Source: an uncultured Oscillospiraceae bacterium (lineage in GTDB: Bacteria > Bacillota_A > Clostridia > Oscillospirales > Oscillospiraceae). From it: a stretch of DNA of 13,024 nucleotides. The first letter of the stretch is position 1, and each line of letters starts with the position of its first letter. Below are positions 1 through 6,349 of the stretch, in pieces. Where the stretch lies: the NCBI GenBank assembly GCA_910584605.1, contig CAJUAW010000079.1, positions 1 through 13,024 on the forward strand, given 5' to 3'. Both the position numbers and the translations under genes were made by a program. Below the pieces are notes generated by a model that saw only the letters and a list, made by a program, of their open reading frames with translations, was not told where the DNA came from and made no database searches.

Positions 1-743
1 GGCTGTCCACCCAGCTGCGGGCCTGCGGCCTGCGGCCCCACGCCATCGCCACCGATAACTACTTTAAGAACCGGGAGGACACCCCTCGGGACGAGAAGGG
101 CGACTACGACTTTGAGGGCCTGGGCGCCATGGACGTGGAACAGTTCAACCAGGACATGGTCCGTCTGCTGAAGGGGGAGACGGTGGAAATTCCCAGCTAC
201 AACTTCAAGAAGGGCTCCCGGGAGTACAACGGCAGCTATCTCACCCTGGAGGAGGGGGACGTGCTGGTGATCGAGGGCATCCACTGCCTCAACGACCAGT
301 TTACCCACTCCCTGCCCAAGGAGAGCAAGTACCGGATCTACATCAGCTGCCTGACCACCCTGAACATTGACGGCCACAACCGCATCCCCACCACCGACGT
401 GCGTCTTCTGCGCCGCATCGAGCGGGACGCCCGCACCCGGGGCTACAGTGCCCAGGCTACCATCAAGATGTGGCCCTCGGTCCGCCGTGGGGAGGAGGAG
501 AATATCTTCCCCTTCCAGGACAGTGCGGACGTGATCTTCAATTCGGCCCTGATCTATGAGACCGCACTGCTCAAGCCCTATGTGCAGCCGCTGCTCTTCG
601 GCGTTCCCCGGGACAGCGAGGAGTATATCGAGGCCAAGCGCCTTCTGAAGTTCCTGAACTACTTCCTGCCCATCCCTGCAGACAATGTGCCCAAAACCTC
701 CCTTATGCGGGAATTCGTCGGCGGAGGCATCTACCACGCCTGA
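1..743 (+). CDS. Uridine kinase-like nucleoside kinase, 3' fragment
   Basis: The reading frame is open from base 3 at the window edge to a TGA at 741-743, so the 5' part is missing. The visible 246 residues match the phosphoribulokinase/uridine kinase fold, which phosphorylates uridine or a similar nucleoside with ATP in the cytoplasm. Supporting motifs are ATDNYFKNRED near the truncated start (the substrate-binding Asp-Tyr after the lost P-loop), VLVIEGIHCLND (Walker-B-like strand) and RRIERDARTRGYSA (lid region). The Walker A loop should lie just upstream of the window. In Clostridia such domains are often the C-terminal half of a protein of about 550 residues with a TGS/ThrRS-like N-terminus; whether that applies here cannot be seen. 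ATG at 129 is internal, since the homology begins before it. Family assignment is strong, exact substrate less so. Confidence 0.85.
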   Translation, partial: LSTQLRACGLRPHAIATDNYFKNREDTPRDEKGDYDFEGLGAMDVEQFNQDMVRLLKGETVEIPSYNFKKGSREYNGSYLTLEEGDVLVIEGIHCLNDQFTHSLPKESKYRIYISCLTTLNIDGHNRIPTTDVRLLRRIERDARTRGYSAQATIKMWPSVRRGEEENIFPFQDSADVIFNSALIYETALLKPYVQPLLFGVPRDSEEYIEAKRLLKFLNYFLPIPADNVPKTSLMREFVGGGIYHA

Positions 744-896
744 CAGAGCGGTATCATGCTGATCACCGGCGCGGCCTCCCGGTTCTCCTGCGTCTGCACG
801 GTTTCGCATTTCCAAGGCGGCCTGCTGCGCAGTGTTCGCGGATGAGCTGACGCCCGAGCGGAACGCCGCCTTCACCGGCTGAGCTCCTGCAGGACT

Positions 897-1055
897 GCAA
901 TAAAATAGGACGCCGGCAAGGATGACCTTGCCGGCGTCTTTCTGCCCGGCGCCGTTGGCCTGGTCGATCTCGGTCCAACGCGTTCCGCTGCTCCGCTGCG
1001 TGTGCGCGATCTTCCACAGAGAGTCATTCTTTTCCACTGTGCGGCTGGCGGCAAA
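897..1055 (-). pseudogene. Decayed LysM-domain fragment
   Basis: Read on the minus strand from about 1055 down, one frame gives VEKNDSLWKIA, then GTRWTEIDQAN, then KDAGKVILAGV. This follows the LysM peptidoglycan-binding pattern (V-x-x-G-D-S-L-W-x-I-A, R-W-x-E-I-x-x-x-N, I-x-x-G-x-V-L). The frame has no ATG, meets a stop at 1113-1115 upstream, and loses similarity below about 897, so this is a gene remnant and not an expressed protein. Its 5' side has been replaced by the blaI promoter. It accounts for part of the 744-1098 stretch; in 744-896 I recognise nothing. The identification rests on the motif pattern alone. Confidence 0.5.
909..941 (+). terminator. Perfect 13-bp hairpin, candidate terminator
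   Basis: Arms at 909-921 (GACGCCGGCAAGG) and 926-938 pair perfectly around a 4-nt ATGA loop, followed by only TTTCT. It lies 165 nt beyond the kinase gene and 157 nt before the blaI -35, so it could end the kinase transcript. The short T-run makes it weaker than the other terminators here. The same bases also fall inside the LysM remnant, so the hairpin may partly be a relic of that coding sequence. Confidence 0.5.
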
Positions 1056-1098
1056 CCCTGGACTGGCCAGACTGGCGCGGAGGCAGCAGAATTGCGGG

Positions 1099-1127
1099 TT
1101 GACATCCAGTTCCTACAGGTGTAGTAT
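1099..1127 (+). promoter_or_regulatory. Promoter of the blaI-blaR1-like operon
   Basis: A perfect -35 TTGACA (1099-1104), a 17-nt spacer and a -10 TAGTAT (1122-1127) form a near-consensus sigma-A promoter 35 nt before the blaI start codon. The -10 overlaps the right half of the upstream BlaI operator, so repressor binding would block polymerase directly. Confidence 0.85.
1113..1124 (+). promoter_or_regulatory. BlaI/MecI operator dyad 1
   Basis: CTACAGGTGTAG is a perfect 5+5 dyad containing the BlaI/MecI core TACA-NN-TGTA. It covers the end of the promoter spacer and the first bases of the -10 box. With dyad 2, 26 bp downstream centre to centre, it predicts negative autoregulation by the BlaI-like repressor encoded next. 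Confidence 0.85.
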
Positions 1128-1138
1128 AGTATAGAAGT

Positions 1139-1150
1139 CTACAGTTGTAG
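1139..1150 (+). promoter_or_regulatory. BlaI/MecI operator dyad 2
   Basis: CTACAGTTGTAG is a second perfect dyad with the TACA-NN-TGTA core. It sits in the initially transcribed region and runs into the blaI ribosome site (GGAGG at 1150-1154). Two repressor dimers could occupy dyads 1 and 2 together and cover the whole start region. Confidence 0.85.
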
Positions 1151-1161
1151 GAGGTGTTCCC

Positions 1162-1527
1162 ATGACAAAATTGTCCGACCGTGAGTGGACGGTCCTGGGG
1201 GTCCTGTGGGACCTGGACGGGGCGGCGCTGGGCGAGGTGACGCAGGCCCTGAAAAGCTCCACCGGCTGGAGCCGGAACACGGTGCTGACCTATCTGACCC
1301 GGATGGAGGCCAAGGGACTGGTGTTCATTGAGAAGGAGGGCTATCCCAGGCTGTACCGGGCGGCGCTGAGCCGGGAGGACTGCCAGGCCCAGGCCCGGGA
1401 TAGCTTTCTGCGGAATGTGTACCGGGGCGCCGCAGGGGATCTGGTGACGGCGTTTTTGAAGGAGCGGCCCATCTCGTCCAAGGAACGGGACCAGCTCCGC
1501 CGCCTGCTGGATGAGATGGAGGTGTAG
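1162..1527 (+). CDS. blaI: BlaI/MecI/CopY-family transcriptional repressor
   Basis: A 121-residue winged-helix repressor, the usual size for BlaI/MecI. The N-terminus carries the family signature LSDREWTVLGVLWD (residues 4-17) and the recognition-helix region GWSRNTVLTYLTRMEAKGLV (35-54). The C-terminal part (about 75-121) is the helical dimerisation region. ATG at 1162 follows GGAGG at 1150-1154 with good spacing. Two perfect TACA-NN-TGTA operators lie just upstream, so it should repress its own operon until inactivated by the membrane protease encoded 3 nt downstream. In staphylococcal BlaI and MecI, cleavage is at Asn-Phe; the aligned position here reads Ala97-Phe98 (DLVTAFLKE). Family and operator logic are well supported; the wider regulon and inducing signal are unknown. 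Confidence 0.93.
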   Translation: MTKLSDREWTVLGVLWDLDGAALGEVTQALKSSTGWSRNTVLTYLTRMEAKGLVFIEKEGYPRLYRAALSREDCQAQARDSFLRNVYRGAAGDLVTAFLKERPISSKERDQLRRLLDEMEV

Positions 1528-1530
1528 CCG

Positions 1531-3462
1531 GTGAACGATATCTGGTCTGTTCTGCTGCAAACACTGACCGCCTCCGGCGTGGCGGCGCTGCTGCTGGCGC
1601 TCAAGGCCATGTTCCGGGACAAGCTGTCCCCCCAGTGGCAGTTCGCCGCCTGGGGTGTGCTGGCTATGGTCCTGCTGCGCCCGGCGGGCTGGCGGGGGCG
1701 GTATGTTCTGTTTAACTGGCCCTTCTATGTGGAGCTGCTCCGCTCCGCCCTCACCGGGGAGTATGGAGCGCTGGCCCATGTGACCGTTCCGGTCCCGCTT
1801 CCACCGCTGACCGCGCCCCGGACCGCGGCGGACTGGCTGTTTGCCGTCTACGCGCTGGGGACGGCGGTTTTCCTGCTTCGGTATGTGTACTCCTATGTCC
1901 GCCTGCGGCTGGCGCTGCGGAAGGGCCGTCCGGTGGAGGACGGGCGGGTCCGGGCGGTGGCGGAGACCTGGAATCTGCCCGCCTGTCCCGCTGTGGAGGT
2001 GGACGGCCTGCCGTCGGCCTTCATTTGCGGGGTGTTCCGGCCTGTGCTGGCCCTGCCGGCGGGGGCGGAGACGGACGAGAAGGTCCTGCTCCATGAGCTG
2101 CTCCACCTGAAATACCACGACGCCGCCTGGGGGCTGGTGATCTGCCTCTTCCGGTGCCTCCACTGGTGCAACCCCCTGCTGTGGCACTGCGCCGATCAGG
2201 CGGGAAACGACCTGGAGTCCCTGTGCGACCAGCGGGTGCTGGAGCGGCTGGAGGGGGAGGACCGGCGGGACTATGGCCGCATCCTCCTCAGCATGGCGGA
2301 CGAGAGGCACGCCCGGGCACCGGGGACCTCCTCCATGGCCAATGGCGGAAAAAACATCCGGCGGCGGATTGAGGCCATCGCCCGGTTCAAGAAGTACCCG
2401 GCGGGGATGGGACTGGTTTCGGTGTGCGTTCTCCTGCTGCTGGCCGTGCCGCTGGCGGTGGGGGCAAAGGCCCCGGTGAGCAACCTGGGGCTGGGCGGCT
2501 TTGCCGCCGCCGACTTTGTCTACGCCCGGACGGTCTACTGCACCACCTGCGCCGGAGCCTTCGATACCTATGCCAAGGCCGTGATCACCGGGCGCATCAA
2601 ATACCTGGTCATGTGCGCTCCTCTGGCAGAGCAGAATAATCTGGCGGAGACATATGGCCGTCCCGGCTCCGGCGGCTGGATGGAGGAGAAGCTGGATGAG
2701 CTGCCAAACGGGATTGACCGCTCCTGCGGCTACCAGATTTGTAACCTGGTCCAGGTGGGGGAAAACACCTACGAGGGGCTGCTGGCAGTGGCGTTGCATG
2801 ATATGCCGGAAGGAGTAGAATGGAATGGAACTGCGGCGACGCGCTGGATAGCGGTCCAGCCCCTCCGGGCGGAGAAGGAGGGAAATCGCTGGGTGGTGAT
2901 TCCCCAGGGGGACCTGGAAGCGGTTCAGGGGGACATGCAGCAGCTCGGCTATAACCGGACTCTGCCCTGCCTGACCTACGAGGCCCAGTGGGAGGACCTC
3001 CTCGTCCGGGAGCGGTGGCGGACCACCTCCAGAGTGGACAGCTATGAGCAGGTCAGCAGCGGCTTCCGGTCCACGACCACCTTCAGCACCACCCCTCAGC
3101 CCGACGGTGAGTTTACCAGCTGGTTCGACCAGGAGTTGTCCGTTACCCGCGCCGGCGGCCCGGAGGAGCGGATGTATGGTACTGTCGGCCTGTCCTGCAT
3201 GCCGCTGTGGGGAGACGAGGAGCACCGGCCCGCACTGTGGGACCCAGGGCCGGTGAACAGCGTCGGCAGCAGCTCCACTGGCGAGGATTGGGGAAGCGCC
3301 TATCTGTCCGAGAGCGGTGAGACCATAATCACCGGCAGCGGCAGCATGCGGGAGGGCATCATCGACCCGCCCGCCGCCTATGCGGCGGACCTGTATTGCG
3401 GCGGCAAAAAAGCGGCGGAGCTGATCCTGTACCCTGTGAAAGGAGGGCTGGACCTTGACTGA
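1531..3462 (+). CDS. BlaR1/MecR1-type M56 metallopeptidase with atypical sensor domain
   Basis: A 643-residue membrane protease-sensor starting at GTG (1531), 3 nt after the blaI stop. Hydrophobic segments lie near residues 5-27, 36-52, 101-121, 197-217 and 292-313. Between the third and fourth is the zinc motif HELLH (188-192), and the third ligand is probably Glu229 in DLESLCD, as in M56 peptidases. An Arg triplet at 277-279 lies where staphylococcal BlaR1 is self-cleaved. Residues 314-643 should be outside the cell. Unlike BlaR1/MecR1 this part has no S-x-x-K and no K-T-G motif, so it is not a recognisable penicillin-binding domain. It contains a CTTC motif and Ser/Thr-rich stretches. Inferred role: signal-activated cleavage of the BlaI-like repressor. 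The ligand is unknown, and beta-lactam sensing should not be assumed. Confidence 0.88.
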   Translation: MNDIWSVLLQTLTASGVAALLLALKAMFRDKLSPQWQFAAWGVLAMVLLRPAGWRGRYVLFNWPFYVELLRSALTGEYGALAHVTVPVPLPPLTAPRTAADWLFAVYALGTAVFLLRYVYSYVRLRLALRKGRPVEDGRVRAVAETWNLPACPAVEVDGLPSAFICGVFRPVLALPAGAETDEKVLLHELLHLKYHDAAWGLVICLFRCLHWCNPLLWHCADQAGNDLESLCDQRVLERLEGEDRRDYGRILLSMADERHARAPGTSSMANGGKNIRRRIEAIARFKKYPAGMGLVSVCVLLLLAVPLAVGAKAPVSNLGLGGFAAADFVYARTVYCTTCAGAFDTYAKAVITGRIKYLVMCAPLAEQNNLAETYGRPGSGGWMEEKLDELPNGIDRSCGYQICNLVQVGENTYEGLLAVALHDMPEGVEWNGTAATRWIAVQPLRAEKEGNRWVVIPQGDLEAVQGDMQQLGYNRTLPCLTYEAQWEDLLVRERWRTTSRVDSYEQVSSGFRSTTTFSTTPQPDGEFTSWFDQELSVTRAGGPEERMYGTVGLSCMPLWGDEEHRPALWDPGPVNSVGSSSTGEDWGSAYLSESGETIITGSGSMREGIIDPPAAYAADLYCGGKKAAELILYPVKGGLDLD

Positions 3463-4039
3463 CCGGGAGAAGCTGTACAGCGGGCTGTCCAATGCGGCCT
3501 GGGGGTATGTGTTCCTGACCTTCGACTTCAACCTGAACAATGTCAGCGTCCTGCCCCGGTTCGTGGGCTTTTATCTGCTGTTTTCCGCCATCGGAAAGCT
3601 GTCCGGGGAGCGGCAGAACCTGAACCTGCTCCGCCCCCTGTGCATCCTGCTGACCGGCTGGAGCGGACTGGACTGGCTGCTGTCCTGGTTGGGAGGGGAT
3701 GTGGAGGGGCACATTCTCTTTCTGGATTTGCTGGTGACGGTGGTGACACTGTACTTCCACTTTCAGTTCCTCACCGACATGGCGGCGCTGTCCGAGTGCT
3801 GCCAGCCGGAGGACGACAACCTGGCCAGCCGCATCCGCGGACACCGTACGGCGTTCACCCTGCTCATTACCGTGTTCGGGCTGATGGCCGATCTGACGCC
3901 AGTCCTTCCCTGGGAATGGTGGGCGGGGATGATCGGATTCGGGGCCCTGATCACCTGTATTGTGGCTCTGATGATTATGTTGGATCTCTTCCATCTGCGG
4001 AAGCTGATTCGATCAGAAGAGGAAGGCCCGCGGCTGTGA
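3455..4039 (+). CDS. Polytopic membrane protein of the blaI-blaR1-like operon
   Basis: A 194-residue protein starting at TTG (3455), inside the last codons of the blaR1-like gene (8-nt overlap). AGGAGG at 3441-3446, 8 nt before the TTG, decides the start. About five hydrophobic segments are visible: near residues 36-50, 57-80, 86-108, 130-152 and 154-180. A charged loop sits between the third and fourth (CCQPEDDNLASRIRGHR), and the tail is charged (RKLIRSEEEGPRL). I recognise no catalytic motif or named family. The overlap implies translational coupling with the sensor, so it may be a partner in signalling or an output of the operon (immunity or transport). Function is unknown; that it is a real gene is well supported. 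Confidence 0.8.
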   Translation: MTDREKLYSGLSNAAWGYVFLTFDFNLNNVSVLPRFVGFYLLFSAIGKLSGERQNLNLLRPLCILLTGWSGLDWLLSWLGGDVEGHILFLDLLVTVVTLYFHFQFLTDMAALSECCQPEDDNLASRIRGHRTAFTLLITVFGLMADLTPVLPWEWWAGMIGFGALITCIVALMIMLDLFHLRKLIRSEEEGPRL

Positions 4040-4045
4040 TAATCC

Positions 4046-4074
4046 TTGCACTGGAGTCCCTCCTGTGGTAAAAT
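4046..4074 (+). promoter_or_regulatory. guaA promoter
   Basis: TTGCAC (4046-4051), a 17-nt spacer and TAAAAT (4069-4074) make a good sigma-A promoter 7 nt after the preceding gene. The start point would be near 4081, which rules out the in-frame TTG at 4046 as the guaA start codon and supports ATG 4109. Confidence 0.75.
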
Positions 4075-4108
4075 AGGGCGAAACTTGTATGTACAGGAGG
4101 AAGCGCCA

Positions 4109-5398
4109 ATGAAACAGGATATGATCGTTGTACTGGACCTGGGCAGCGAGGAAAATCCCAAAATTGCCCGTGAGATCCGCGCCCTGGGGGTATATTCCGA
4201 GATCCATCCCCACGATATCACGCTGGCTGAGCTGAAGGCCCTGCCCAATGTAAAGGGCATCATCCTCAACGGCGGCCCCAACCGGGTGGTGGACGGTGTG
4301 GAGATTGACGTCAGCCAGGAGATTTACGACTGCGACATCCCCGCCCTGTTGGTGGACCACCGGGGGGACGACCCCTGGCCCGCCGGTGACGCGGAGCGGG
4401 AGACCGCCCTGAAAAACTTCATCTTCACCATCTGCGGCGCGGAGGCCAACTGGAACATGGACAACTTCATTGCCGACCAGGTGGAGCTGATCCGCCGTCA
4501 GGTGGGGGATAAGAAGGTGCTGCTGGCCCTGTCCGGCGGGGTGGATTCCTCCGTAGTGGCCGCCCTGCTGATTAAAGCCATCGGCAAGCAGCTCACCTGT
4601 GTTCACGTCAACCACGGCCTGCTGCGCAAGGGGGAGCCCGAGCAGGTGGTGCAGGTCTTCCGGGACGAGATGGACGCTAACCTGGTCTATGTGGATGCGG
4701 TGGACCGCTTTTTGGACAAGCTGGCCGGGGTGGCCGACCCGGAGCAGAAGCGAAAGATCATCGGCGGGGAGTTTATCCGGGTGTTTGAGGAGGAGGCCCG
4801 CAAGCTGGACGGCATCCAGTTCCTGGGCCAGGGCACCATCTACCCCGACATCATCGAGAGCGGCACCAAGACGGTGAAGGCGGTGAAGAGCCACCACAAC
4901 GTGGGCGGTCTGCCCGAGGACCTGGATTTTGAGCTGGTGGAGCCGCTGAAGATGCTCTTCAAGGACGAGGTCCGGGCCTGCGGCAAGGCCCTGGGCCTGC
5001 CCGACTCCATGGTCTACCGTCAGCCCTTCCCCGGCCCCGGCCTGGGGGTGCGCTGCCTGGGCGCCATCACTCGGGATAGGCTGGAGGCCGTCCGGGAAAG
5101 CGACGCCATCCTCCGGGAGGAGTTCGCCAGGAACGGTCTGGAGGGCCAAGTGTGGCAGTACTTTACCGCTATTCCGGACCTGCGGTCGGTGGGCGTCCGG
5201 GATAACCGGCGTACCGATGAGTGGTGCGTCATCATCCGGGCGGTGAACACAGTGGACGCCATGACCGCTACCGTGGAGAATGTCCCCTTCAAATTGCTCC
5301 AGCATATCACCCAGAGAATCACCAGCGAGGTCAAGGGCGTCAACCGCGTACTCTTCGACCTGACCCCTAAGCCAACCGGGACGATTGAGTGGGAATAA
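4109..5398 (+). CDS. guaA: GMP synthase with degenerate glutaminase domain
   Basis: Converts XMP to GMP with ATP and ammonia in purine synthesis. ATG 4109 has AGGAGG at 4095-4100 and lies downstream of the promoter; in-frame codons back to 4046 overlap the promoter. The ATP-pyrophosphatase half is intact: P-loop LSGGVDSS (residues 141-148), ADPEQKRKIIGGEF, GTIYPDIIESG, the XMP-site region FPGPGLGVRCLG, and a C-terminal dimerisation domain ending KPTGTIEWE. The N-terminal class I glutaminase half is shortened to about 110 residues instead of about 190. It keeps the first strands and GGPN (55-58) but has LLVDH where the nucleophile motif GICYG is expected, then jumps to the domain end (LKNFIFTICG). 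No catalytic Cys or His-x-Glu remains. Total length is 429 versus about 510-520 usual. It should use free ammonia or a separate glutaminase. The frame is uninterrupted, so this is not a frameshift. Confidence 0.92.
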   Translation: MKQDMIVVLDLGSEENPKIAREIRALGVYSEIHPHDITLAELKALPNVKGIILNGGPNRVVDGVEIDVSQEIYDCDIPALLVDHRGDDPWPAGDAERETALKNFIFTICGAEANWNMDNFIADQVELIRRQVGDKKVLLALSGGVDSSVVAALLIKAIGKQLTCVHVNHGLLRKGEPEQVVQVFRDEMDANLVYVDAVDRFLDKLAGVADPEQKRKIIGGEFIRVFEEEARKLDGIQFLGQGTIYPDIIESGTKTVKAVKSHHNVGGLPEDLDFELVEPLKMLFKDEVRACGKALGLPDSMVYRQPFPGPGLGVRCLGAITRDRLEAVRESDAILREEFARNGLEGQVWQYFTAIPDLRSVGVRDNRRTDEWCVIIRAVNTVDAMTATVENVPFKLLQHITQRITSEVKGVNRVLFDLTPKPTGTIEWE

Positions 5399-5423
5399 CC
5401 GCCATTGCCCTACGACATATCAA

Positions 5424-5469
5424 AAGCCTTGCAACTGTTGTACTACAATGGTTGCAAGGCTTCTTTTTT
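5424..5469 (+). terminator. guaA intrinsic terminator
   Basis: Arms AAGCCTTGCAAC (5424-5435) and GTTGCAAGGCTT (5451-5462) pair perfectly over 12 bp around a 15-nt loop and are followed by C and six Ts (5464-5469). It lies 26 nt after the guaA stop. Confidence 0.9.
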
Positions 5470-5514
5470 GAGCGAGCAAAGCGGGCTTTTGGCCTGGAGG
5501 AGGTAGAGAGGGCC

Positions 5515-5595
5515 GTGGAGGAAGCAAAGCGCCGGGAGGTTGCAGAGAAAGAGCAAAAGAAAGCAAAGCGGAAGTTCAGCCGGGGGGCAAGGTAA
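5515..5595 (+). CDS. Possible 26-residue charged peptide or gene remnant
   Basis: GTG at 5515 opens a 26-residue frame, very rich in Lys, Arg and Glu, ending KAKRKFSRGAR at TAA 5593-5595. GGAGGAGGT at 5496-5504 lies 10 nt upstream. The same frame is open back through the guaA terminator to GTG 5389, but that longer version crosses the terminator and lacks a ribosome site. The sequence looks like the basic coiled-coil tail of a larger protein, so it may be a remnant. No family is recognised and no promoter is seen. Confidence 0.2.
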   Translation: MEEAKRREVAEKEQKKAKRKFSRGAR

Positions 5596-5604
5596 CGGAC
5601 AGCG

Positions 5605-5636
5605 GGAGGGCGCTCCACGGGGCGCCCTCCTGTTTT
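5605..5636 (+). terminator. Candidate intrinsic terminator before the AT-rich patch
   Basis: Arms GGAGGGCGC (5605-5613) and GCGCCCTCC (5622-5630) form a 9-bp GC-rich stem with an 8-nt loop, followed by TGTTTT. It ends whatever crosses 5470-5604 and insulates the HEAT-like gene promoter 5 nt downstream. Confidence 0.7.
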
Positions 5637-5640
5637 GTAC

Positions 5641-5669
5641 TTGTCAGCGGGTGCTTTTACTGATATAAT
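5641..5669 (+). promoter_or_regulatory. Consensus promoter of the HEAT-like gene
   Basis: TTGTCA (5641-5646), 17-nt spacer, TATAAT (5664-5669), with a TGA extension giving TGATATAAT. This is among the strongest promoters in the window. The predicted start near 5676 leaves a leader of about 29 nt before ATG 5705. Confidence 0.85.
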
Positions 5670-5704
5670 GTAAATGATAAATTGAAAGTCGGGGATGGAT
5701 AGCC

Positions 5705-6148
5705 ATGAAAGAAGATATTGTAGCAAAACTGACGGCGAAAGATGATAAATACGCTTGCGCTCTTGCCGATAAAATTATATCAGAAAGTCAAGAAACGGAT
5801 GAATGGTACGAATATTTTGATGACTTTGCTTCGTTGCTTAATCACCCAAACTCATTGGTGAGAAACCGTGTGTTGTATATTCTTGCGGCAAACGCTCAAT
5901 GGGATGAAGAAAACCGTTTTGACGTGATTATTTCCGATGTCCTTGCACATATAACTGATGAAAAACCGATTACGTCCAGACAGTGCATAAAAGCTCTTGC
6001 ACAGATTGGTTTGGCAAAGCGGCAATATGTTCCGGTAATATTATCATGTCTGCGGAATGCCGATTTATCAAAGTACAAGGATAGTATGCGCCCACTGATT
6101 GAAAAGGATATTGCCGAAACGGAAAGGAAATTGACCGTCCTTCAGTGA
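5705..6148 (+). CDS. Small HEAT-like helical repeat protein
   Basis: A 147-residue, all-helical, soluble protein with no signal peptide or membrane segment. Its pattern is that of short HEAT/armadillo-like proteins: paired amphipathic helices such as YFDDFASLLNHPNSLVRNRVLYILAANAQWD (about residues 38-68), then VISDVLAHITDEKPITSRQCIKALAQIGLAKRQYVPVILSCL (about 75-116), with the S-L-V-R-N-R-V turn typical of such repeats. Function is not predictable; these usually mediate protein contacts. ATG 5705 follows a weak GGGGATGG ribosome site and a consensus promoter. The gene is much more AT-rich than its neighbours (19 of 60 G+C in 5761-5820, against 40 of 60 in 4501-4560 of guaA), which suggests recent acquisition. 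Confidence 0.75.
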   Translation: MKEDIVAKLTAKDDKYACALADKIISESQETDEWYEYFDDFASLLNHPNSLVRNRVLYILAANAQWDEENRFDVIISDVLAHITDEKPITSRQCIKALAQIGLAKRQYVPVILSCLRNADLSKYKDSMRPLIEKDIAETERKLTVLQ

Positions 6149-6311
6149 GCAGTTCAGCGAAAAGTGATGGGATGCAGTTGTATTTCCCCGCCTTTTGTGA
6201 TACTAAGACAATTAGCGGCCAAAAATAGCAGGTGGAGTAGTAACAAATTTGCGAACGTTTTACCTGTGAAAGCACAGAAAATACAACCCCATGAAGGCTG
6301 TGATTGGAAGG

Positions 6312-6348
6312 AAAACGCGGAGGGAACTGTAGGTTCCCTCCGCGTTTT
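6312..6348. terminator. Bidirectional terminator between convergent genes
   Basis: AAAACGCGGAGGGAAC (6312-6327) pairs perfectly over 16 bp with 6333-6348 around a TGTAG loop. The A-run on one side and T-run on the other make it work in both directions. It serves the HEAT-like gene (plus) and the acetyltransferase gene (minus), whose stop codon is at 6350-6352. Confidence 0.9.
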
Positions 6349-6349
6349 G

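Noticed and set aside
744..896. Possible coding remnant ending FADELTPERNAAFTG
   Set aside because: A short frame with no start and no family I can name; not enough to call a gene.
1024..3540. Very long minus-strand open frame opposite blaI, the blaR1-like gene and the next gene
   Set aside because: It mirrors three well supported plus-strand genes; GC-rich codon bias leaves few antisense stops. The translation is Gln/Gly/Pro-rich with no domain.
4086..4095. TGTATGTACA palindrome between the guaA promoter and ribosome site, considered as a BlaI operator
   Set aside because: The half-sites are inverted relative to the BlaI core (TGTA-NN-TACA instead of TACA-NN-TGTA).
4013..5305. Minus-strand 430-codon frame opposite guaA
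   Set aside because: Antisense of a conserved gene, His/Val/Leu-rich low-information translation, no ribosome site or promoter.
5389..5595. 68-codon frame from GTG 5389
   Set aside because: It starts inside guaA without a ribosome site and runs through the guaA terminator; only the shorter 5515-5595 frame is worth mentioning.
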